From NCBI GenBank assembly GCA_029776735.1, contig JAKOUL010000102.1, positions 1 through 10,904 of the forward strand: DNA of 10,904 nucleotides. Direction: 5' to 3'. The DNA comes from Dictyoglomota bacterium. Its GTDB lineage: Bacteria > Dictyoglomota > Dictyoglomia > Dictyoglomales > Dictyoglomaceae. The translations under genes were made by a program, and so were the position numbers. Numbering within the stretch: position 1 is the first letter of the stretch; each line of letters starts with the position of its first letter. A model generated the notes under the pieces. That model did no database searches, had not been told where the DNA came from, and saw only the letters and a program-made list of their open reading frames with translations. Positions 6,618 through 10,904 of the stretch are shown one piece after another.

Positions 6618-6636
6618 CCCCATTTTTAACATATTT

Positions 6637-7656
6637 TTAAAATAATTTATTATATCCTTCCCAAAGTACTTTTAGAGGGATAGGTCTCCTATTGTAATAA
6701 GGTGACTTTTTAAGCAAAATAAATCTTACTGTAGGTCTAAACAACTTGATAAAAAATATTCTATATCCCAGTGTTCTCCTAACATCCTCTACATAATCTT
6801 CAATAGTCCTTCTTTGATAATGTAATATCTCCTCACTTTCTTTTGTATCCAGCCAGTCGGTAGCAAAAAACTTATCGGAGAAAGCCTCTTCAGGAAGCAT
6901 TCCCACACCTATATTTTCTAATACTTTATGCAAGATATCTCCATAATAGTATTGACATTTAGGACCTCCACCAATAAGTAGAATTTTACCCCAAATCTTC
7001 TCACTCCTTACTCCTTTGGCAATGGCAAGACCTACATCTTTTGTATGCACATATTCCATTCTATTTTCAAGAGGTACATCAAACATCCCTGTATCAAGCT
7101 TTACGCTTATAGGAAGTGAAGCTGCCAACCTATATATACTCCAGATAAGATTAGAATTCTTAATAATATTCTCACATTCTACCTTATGCCTTGAATAATG
7201 TTCTGGAGGATTTAAAGGATCATCAACCTTTCTCGGTGGCACAAGATTTTGGGTAATACCAAAGACATGTAATGAAGAAGTAAAAATAATCTTTTTAGGA
7301 GAAGGAAGTTTTTCCATAGCATCCACAAGATTTTTTGTACCAATAACATTTACTTTATAGGCTATATCAGGCACCTTTTCTGATTCTAAACCTGTAACAG
7401 AAAGCTTTGGAATTATAAAAGCAAGATGGACAGCTATATCCTGATCTTCAAGGGCTCCTTCTATATCTTCTTCCCTTGTAATATCTCCCCAAAAAACTTC
7501 AATTCTTTCCCCATATTCCTTTTTCAATCTCTTAAATATCTTCTCATTTCTCTTATTCTTTAAATCAAAACATCTAACTTTATCCCCTTGTCTTACAAGC
7601 TCCTCAATAGCACTCAAACCTATATTTCCAAAAGCACCTGTAAGAAGAACTTTCAT
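6637..7656 (-). CDS. NAD(P)-dependent epimerase/dehydratase-like protein (extended SDR)
   Basis: A 339-residue extended short-chain dehydrogenase/reductase. The N-terminal dinucleotide-binding motif T-G-A-F-G-N-I-G is at 6-13, an acidic D31 follows the second strand (a hint of NAD preference), and G-D-I is at 57-59. Catalytic residues are Ser127/Ser128 (F-T-S-S-L-H-V-F-G), Tyr154 and Lys158 (Y-S-R-H-K). The substrate domain is about 160-290. The C-terminus (about 295-335) is basic and hydrophobic (G-Y-R-I-F-F-I-K-L-F-R) and may touch the membrane. The family acts on nucleotide sugars, sterols or flavonoid-like substrates; I cannot tell which. ATG 7654-7656 has GGGAG about 9 bases upstream. 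It begins 4 bases after the TetR-type gene, so the two form an operon and the repressor probably controls it. Specific function unassigned. Confidence 0.85.
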   Translation of the reverse strand: MKVLLTGAFGNIGLSAIEELVRQGDKVRCFDLKNKRNEKIFKRLKKEYGERIEVFWGDITREEDIEGALEDQDIAVHLAFIIPKLSVTGLESEKVPDIAYKVNVIGTKNLVDAMEKLPSPKKIIFTSSLHVFGITQNLVPPRKVDDPLNPPEHYSRHKVECENIIKNSNLIWSIYRLAASLPISVKLDTGMFDVPLENRMEYVHTKDVGLAIAKGVRSEKIWGKILLIGGGPKCQYYYGDILHKVLENIGVGMLPEEAFSDKFFATDWLDTKESEEILHYQRRTIEDYVEDVRRTLGYRIFFIKLFRPTVRFILLKKSPYYNRRPIPLKVLWEGYNKLF

Positions 7657-7660
7657 GATA

Positions 7661-8245
7661 TCACTCTCCCTTCTTAATACTTGAAATTATCAATTTAATA
7701 CCCTCCTTACTGATTTTTCCCCAATCTTTTAAAGGGTCAAAAATCTCCTGCAAAATAGTTCCTAAGGAAAAAGAGATTAAAGTGCGAGATATTATATGAG
7801 GGTCTACATCCACAAAGCTTCCTTCTCTTATACCCTCTTCAATAAGATGAGAGAAATATTCCTCATATTTTTTAAAATATTCTCCAAGCCTTTTTAAAAT
7901 TTTTTCATCCTTTACTCCCCATCGCAAAAATTCAAGGAAAAGGAAAAACTTATCTTTGGATTCCCGGAATATATCATCAAAAATCTCTGTCATCTCTAAA
8001 ATGCTATCAGGGACATTTCCTGAGACCTTTTTATAAGTTTGGAGTCTCTCTGAAAGTTCAAAAAGCCACTTATCAAGAACCTCTAAGAAAAAACTTTCCT
8101 TCGTAGGGAAATAATGAAAAAAAGCTCCCTTACTTACACCTGCTCTTTCACATATATCGGATATACTGGTGGCATTATATCCCTTCTTAGAGAAAAACTC
8201 TTCACCTATCTCCACAAGCCTATCTTTTGTACTTTTATCTTTCAT
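7661..8245 (-). CDS. TetR/AcrR-family transcriptional repressor
   Basis: A 194-residue TetR-type regulator. The N-terminal DNA-binding domain (about 5-50) ends in the typical T-S-I-S-D-I-C-E-R-A-G-V-S-K-G-A-F-F-H-Y (26-45) followed by F-P-T-K-E. Residues about 55-190 form an all-helical ligand-binding and dimerisation domain with no recognisable ligand signature. Full family length. ATG 8243-8245 is preceded by GGGAGGT with a 5-base spacer. A 20-bp palindrome with TetR-operator character lies immediately upstream over the transcription start, so autorepression is strongly suggested, together with control of the epimerase gene 4 bases downstream. The ligand is unknown. The domain resembles regulators of fatty-acyl, drug and stress genes, but nothing here separates these. 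Confidence 0.93.
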   Translation of the reverse strand: MKDKSTKDRLVEIGEEFFSKKGYNATSISDICERAGVSKGAFFHYFPTKESFFLEVLDKWLFELSERLQTYKKVSGNVPDSILEMTEIFDDIFRESKDKFFLFLEFLRWGVKDEKILKRLGEYFKKYEEYFSHLIEEGIREGSFVDVDPHIISRTLISFSLGTILQEIFDPLKDWGKISKEGIKLIISSIKKGE

Positions 8246-8256
8246 TTTTTACCTCC

Positions 8257-8276
8257 CATACCGACCAGTCGGTATG
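8257..8276. promoter_or_regulatory. TetR-type operator palindrome
   Basis: CATACCGACCAGTCGGTATG has perfect 9-bp arms (CATACCGAC / GTCGGTATG) around a 2-bp centre. It is much richer in G and C than the surrounding spacer. The ACCGAC-N2-GTCGGT core is of the kind bound by TetR/AcrR regulators. It begins 3 bp downstream of the -10 of the TetR gene's promoter and covers the expected transcription start, the classic position for autorepression. Confidence 0.85.
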
Positions 8277-8279
8277 TAT

Positions 8280-8288
8280 ATTATAACA
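8280..8288 (-). promoter_or_regulatory. Extended -10 promoter of the tetR-epimerase operon
   Basis: On the minus strand TGTTATAAT provides an extended -10 (TATAAT at 8280-8285). The -35 region is T-rich with no consensus. The predicted start near 8273 lies in the operator, and the leader is about 28 bases. Confidence 0.65.
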
Positions 8289-8306
8289 AAAAAACAAGAA
8301 TAGAGA

Positions 8307-8354
8307 AATAATATTTTAAAGAATCAGGCAAGAGAAAGATTGAAAAATATTATT
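8307..8354. repeat. AT-only inverted repeat at the end of cinA
   Basis: Eleven bases, AATAATATTTT (8307-8317), pair with AAAATATTATT (8344-8354) across a 26-base loop, spanning the cinA stop codon. The stem has no G-C pairs, so it is at best a weak transcript-end structure, and in DNA this AT-rich it may be chance. Confidence 0.25.
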
Positions 8355-9591
8355 ATTCTATTTTTATAACCTCTCTTCTAAGAAAATCCAAAGCATTTAT
8401 AGTGGTCATACGTCTAATTCTATCCCTATTCCCACTAAGTTTTAACTCTTTATATGACAACTTTCCTTTAATATAAAGTCCTAAATAAACAAGACCCACA
8501 GGTTTTTTCTTGCCACCTCCTTCAGGTCCTGCTATTCCGGTAGCTGAAAGCCCAATATGAGAAGAAGAAAGTAATGCTACATTCTTAGCCATCTCCATAG
8601 CACATTCCTTGCTTACTGCTCCGTATTTTCTAAGAATCTTTTCAGAGATATTAAGCCTGTTCATCTTAGCCTCATTACTGTAAGCCACAACTCCCTCTAA
8701 AAGCACCTTTGATACACCTGGCACATTTACAAGTCTGGAAGTAATCATTCCACCTGTACAAGACTCTGCTATAGAGATCGTTAGATCTTTATTTAGAAGA
8801 AGCTTCACTACCACCTCTTCTAAGGTGATATCCCCTTCCCCATAAATATATTCCCCTATTCTCTTCTTAATCTCTTCTACCACAGGTTCTATCAATTTCT
8901 CTGCCTCATCTTTAGTCTTTGCCTTTGCAGTAATTCTTAAAATAGCTTCTCCTTCCTTTGCATATGGAGCTATTGTAGGATTTGTTTGATTCTCTATAAG
9001 ATCGCGAACCCTTTCTTCCATAAAACTTTCTCCAAGAATACAAACCCTTAAAACCCTTGAGTAAATAGTCTCTGAAGAAAGGGAAGACAGGAAAGGAACT
9101 ACATAATTTTCAAACATAGGTACCATTTCCTTAGGAGGTCCAGGAAGAAGAATTAAGATTTTGCCCTTTTCTTCTAAGAGGATTCCAGGAGCAGTCCCAT
9201 AATCATTAGGTATAGGTCTACTTCCTTCAATTATATACGCCTGTTTCATATTTCCAGAAGTTAAAGGAAGTCCTCTTCTCTCAAAAGAATCTCTTATCCT
9301 CTGCAATGATTCCTCATCAATAATCAGTTTTTTACCAAAAAATTCAGCAGCCACTTCTTTGCTAAGATCATCTTTGGTAGGTCCAAGTCCACCTGTAGCA
9401 ATCACCATATCACTTCTTGAGAAGGCAATCTCAAAGGTTTTCTTTAGCCTTTCAGGATTATCTCCTACAGATGTATGAAAATATACATTAATACCAAGAT
9501 CTGCAAGTCTTCTTCCCAAATATTGGGCATTAGTGTTTAAAATATCTCCAAGAAGAATCTCTGTCCCTACGGATATTATTTCACATATCAT
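8353..9591 (-). CDS. cinA: CinA: CinA-N (molybdopterin-binding-like) domain plus nicotinamide-nucleotide amidase
   Basis: A 412-residue, two-domain cytosolic protein of full family length. Residues 1-170 are the CinA-N/MoCF-like domain: E-I-I-S-V-G-T-E-I-L-L-G (4-15), T-G-G-L-G-P-T-K-D-D (67-75 region) and L-P-G-P-P-K-E-M (149-156); in characterised homologues this domain hydrolyses ADP-ribose. Residues about 255-412 are the PncC-type amidase: A-E-S-C-T-G-G (275-281, catalytic Ser277), V-V-A-Y-S-N (301-306) and S-A-T-G-I-A-G-P (349-356). The amidase deamidates nicotinamide mononucleotide in the pyridine-nucleotide salvage cycle. The start chosen is ATG 9589-9591, giving MICEIISVGTE as in homologues, with AAGGGGG at 9607-9601. 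A 17-residue in-frame extension to 9642 lacks a ribosome binding site and runs into the promoter palindrome. Despite the name, no competence genes are nearby. Confidence 0.95.
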   Translation of the reverse strand: MICEIISVGTEILLGDILNTNAQYLGRRLADLGINVYFHTSVGDNPERLKKTFEIAFSRSDMVIATGGLGPTKDDLSKEVAAEFFGKKLIIDEESLQRIRDSFERRGLPLTSGNMKQAYIIEGSRPIPNDYGTAPGILLEEKGKILILLPGPPKEMVPMFENYVVPFLSSLSSETIYSRVLRVCILGESFMEERVRDLIENQTNPTIAPYAKEGEAILRITAKAKTKDEAEKLIEPVVEEIKKRIGEYIYGEGDITLEEVVVKLLLNKDLTISIAESCTGGMITSRLVNVPGVSKVLLEGVVAYSNEAKMNRLNISEKILRKYGAVSKECAMEMAKNVALLSSSHIGLSATGIAGPEGGGKKKPVGLVYLGLYIKGKLSYKELKLSGNRDRIRRMTTINALDFLRREVIKIE

Positions 9592-9600
9592 AAATTTTTG

Positions 9601-9607
9601 CCCCCTT
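9601..9607 (-). promoter_or_regulatory. Ribosome binding site that fixes the cinA start
   Basis: AAGGGGG on the minus strand ends 9 bases before the ATG at 9591, supporting this start over the upstream in-frame ATG at 9642. Confidence 0.7.
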
Positions 9608-9629
9608 AATTTGTAATCATAGTTTATTT

Positions 9630-9658
9630 TTGAAAAAAACATTTTAAAATGTTATTAT
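9630..9658 (+). promoter_or_regulatory. Promoter of the GAF/HD-GYP gene
   Basis: TTGAAA (9630-9635) and TATTAT (9653-9658) are separated by exactly 17 bp, placing the transcript start near 9665, about 28 bases before the TTG start. The spacer is filled by a perfect palindrome. Confidence 0.65.
9638..9653. repeat. Perfect 16-bp palindrome, candidate operator
   Basis: AACATTTTAAAATGTT reads the same on both strands. It lies wholly between the -35 and -10 of the rightward promoter, touching the first base of the -10, and upstream of cinA on the other strand. A dimeric regulator bound here would block the HD-GYP gene and possibly cinA. Most of it is A/T, so chance is not negligible. Confidence 0.5.
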
Positions 9659-9659
9659 A
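9654..9659 (-). promoter_or_regulatory. Possible -10 element for cinA
   Basis: TATAAT on the minus strand, overlapping the rightward -10, would start cinA transcription near 9647. A second TATAAT lies at 9672-9677. Neither has a convincing -35 or an extended TG. Confidence 0.3.
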
Positions 9660-9692
9660 AATTAAATAGTTATTATAGAAAAGGTAAAAAAA

Positions 9693-10904
9693 TTGACATG
9701 TACCGATCTAATTCTTCAAATTAAGGATGAAATAGATGAAGCAGATAGCATTGAAGATATCCTTTTAAGGATATCTAAACTTTTAATGGAAAACTTAGGC
9801 ATTTATATAACCTTAGAGCATACAGACAAACTAATTAGCCCCAAAGGAAAAATTTCAGATAAAAAATTCTCAATCCCTATCCAAACTACTTATTTCTCCT
9901 TTATATTTACCGCAGAAAGTAAAGATAAAGTTTTAGGAGAAGAAGAGATAAAATTCCTTAAGATTTTAGCCTTAGAGATTAAAGCATATTTAGAGAAAGC
10001 AGATACAAAAATCTTAAGAGATCTTACATTCTCTTTCATATCTAAGAGAACTATAAATGAACTCTTTGAAGAAACTCTAAAAGGATTAGAGAATCTTATA
10101 CCTTACACTTCTGCAAATGTTGGAATTTTAGAAGGTAATACTCTTCAATATCTTTCTTTTTTGGGATATGAGAAATATGGCTCAGATAATTTTATGAAAT
10201 CTTTTAAAATGAATAGAGAAGAGTTTCATACCCTTGATATTGTTTTGGAAAGTAAGGAACCTCTTCTTATAGAGGATACAGACAAATGTCCATTCTGGAT
10301 CTCTATCCCAGAAACTTCATGGATAAAGTCTCATCTTATGATTCCTATACCTTTTAATAATGAAATTAGTGGTATCATAAGTTTTGATAGTGATAAAGCT
10401 TATACATTCTCTCAGAAAGATATAGAGAAGGTAAGTCCCATACTTCCAATTCTTTCGGTTTCTTTAGAAAATACAAGGCTCTATGAATCTCTTAATAAAG
10501 AATTGGAAGAGAAAACTAATATTCAAAGGAAACTACAATCTTCCCTTTATCAAGTAATAAAAATCGCTTCAGATATTATAGAACTAAAGGATTCTTATAC
10601 TTCACAACATCAAAAAAGAGTAGCAAGAATCTCTGTAGCTATTGGGAGAGAAATGAATCTTCCTCAAGAAAGATTAAGATTTATTACCTTATGTGCTCTT
10701 CTCCATGATATTGGAAAGATCGCTATACCCTCTGAAATAATAAATAAGCCATCTTCATTAACCCCTCTTGAAAGAGAAATTATGAATACTCATCCAGAAA
10801 TAGCATATAATCTTCTCAAAAAGGTAAATATATTAAGAGAAATTGCCCCTGTAGTATATCAACATCATGAAAGATTAGATGGTTCTGGTTATCCTTTAGG
10901 ATTA
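9693..10904 (+). CDS. GAF and HD-GYP domain protein, probable cyclic-di-GMP phosphodiesterase (3' end outside window)
   Basis: The frame stays open to the window end, giving 404 residues. The start is taken as TTG 9693-9695, with GAAAAGG at 9678-9684; the upstream in-frame stop is at 9663, and the first in-frame ATG is not until 9786, inside a conserved-looking helix. Residues about 18-105 look like a compact first GAF domain, about 118-262 like a second one (S-H-L-M-I-P-I-P, then I-S-G-I-I-S-F-D at 213-232). A coiled linker (264-290) joins them to an HD-GYP domain from about 295: H306, H-D-I-G-K (338-342), H367, and H-H-E-R-L-D-G-S-G-Y-P (391-401). All metal-binding residues seen so far are intact, so c-di-GMP hydrolysis to pGpG/GMP is expected. 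No membrane segment or signal peptide is seen; a soluble sensor is likely. The GAF ligand is unknown. Confidence 0.9.
   Translation, partial: MTCTDLILQIKDEIDEADSIEDILLRISKLLMENLGIYITLEHTDKLISPKGKISDKKFSIPIQTTYFSFIFTAESKDKVLGEEEIKFLKILALEIKAYLEKADTKILRDLTFSFISKRTINELFEETLKGLENLIPYTSANVGILEGNTLQYLSFLGYEKYGSDNFMKSFKMNREEFHTLDIVLESKEPLLIEDTDKCPFWISIPETSWIKSHLMIPIPFNNEISGIISFDSDKAYTFSQKDIEKVSPILPILSVSLENTRLYESLNKELEEKTNIQRKLQSSLYQVIKIASDIIELKDSYTSQHQKRVARISVAIGREMNLPQERLRFITLCALLHDIGKIAIPSEIINKPSSLTPLEREIMNTHPEIAYNLLKKVNILREIAPVVYQHHERLDGSGYPLGL

Noticed and set aside
8307..8354. The AT-only stem after cinA as an intrinsic terminator.
   Set aside because: It has no G-C pairs and a 26-base loop, so it would be too unstable in a thermophile. 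Kept only as a low-confidence repeat.
9592..9642. A 17-residue N-terminal extension of cinA from ATG 9642.
   Set aside because: No ribosome binding site precedes that ATG, it falls in the 16-bp palindrome, and homologues begin at the equivalent of ATG 9591.
9693..9698. A perfect TTGACA that could be a rightward -35 box.
   Set aside because: At 17 bp downstream there is only TCAAAT, and the sequence is better explained as the TTG start codon of the HD-GYP gene, with a promoter already found upstream.
1..10904. CRISPR arrays, insertion sequences, prophage genes, toxin-antitoxin pairs, tRNA/rRNA genes or riboswitches.
   Set aside because: No regularly spaced repeats, transposase or integrase motifs, cloverleaf folds or long structured leaders were seen. 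All gaps are under 150 bases and are accounted for by promoters and palindromes.

Overview
This AT-rich window comes from a bacterial chromosome, most likely a thermophile. Arginine is written almost only as AGA/AGG and isoleucine often as ATA. Proteins are rich in Lys and Glu, gene starts carry strong GGAGG-type ribosome binding sites, and genes are tightly packed. The combination looks most like Dictyoglomus. That assignment rests on general impression rather than any database match, and other low-GC thermophiles (Caldicellulosiruptor, Thermoanaerobacter relatives) are not excluded.

Layout: (1) 19-468, minus strand: a small sigma-70-like protein. (2) 469-614: a divergent control region with a consensus promoter for the sigma gene, an exact 12-bp inverted repeat around it, and a second 36-bp near-palindrome holding the probable promoter of the rightward operon. 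(3) 615-4915, plus strand: a likely operon of dCTP deaminase (dcd), a DUF4380-like sugar-mutarotase-fold protein, glucose-6-phosphate dehydrogenase (zwf) and a two-domain mannose-1-phosphate guanylyltransferase/mannose-6-phosphate isomerase (manC). (4) 4907-6556, minus strand: a Na+/phosphate symporter-family protein with a PhoU-like tail, overlapping the end of manC by 9 bp. (5) 6637-8245, minus strand: a two-gene operon of a TetR-family repressor and an NAD(P)-dependent epimerase-like SDR, behind a promoter covered by a classic 20-bp TetR-type palindrome. (6) 8353-9591, minus strand: cinA, encoding an NMN deamidase / CinA-N protein. (7) 9693 to the window end, plus strand: the first 404 residues of a GAF plus HD-GYP protein, a probable cyclic-di-GMP phosphodiesterase, whose promoter has a perfect 16-bp palindrome in its spacer.

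The genes are mostly metabolic housekeeping: pyrimidine nucleotide supply (dcd), NADPH and pentose supply (zwf), GDP-mannose supply (manC), phosphate handling (Na/Pi protein), NAD salvage (cinA) and second-messenger signalling (HD-GYP). No CRISPR array, transposase, tRNA, rRNA, toxin-antitoxin pair or obvious defence or biosynthetic island was seen. I do not think the window contains a large undescribed system. Its most interesting content is regulatory: three intergenic regions each carry a good palindrome placed on a promoter, and one leader carries a perfect Shine-Dalgarno followed by a two-codon reading frame. No intergenic stretch exceeds 300 bases.
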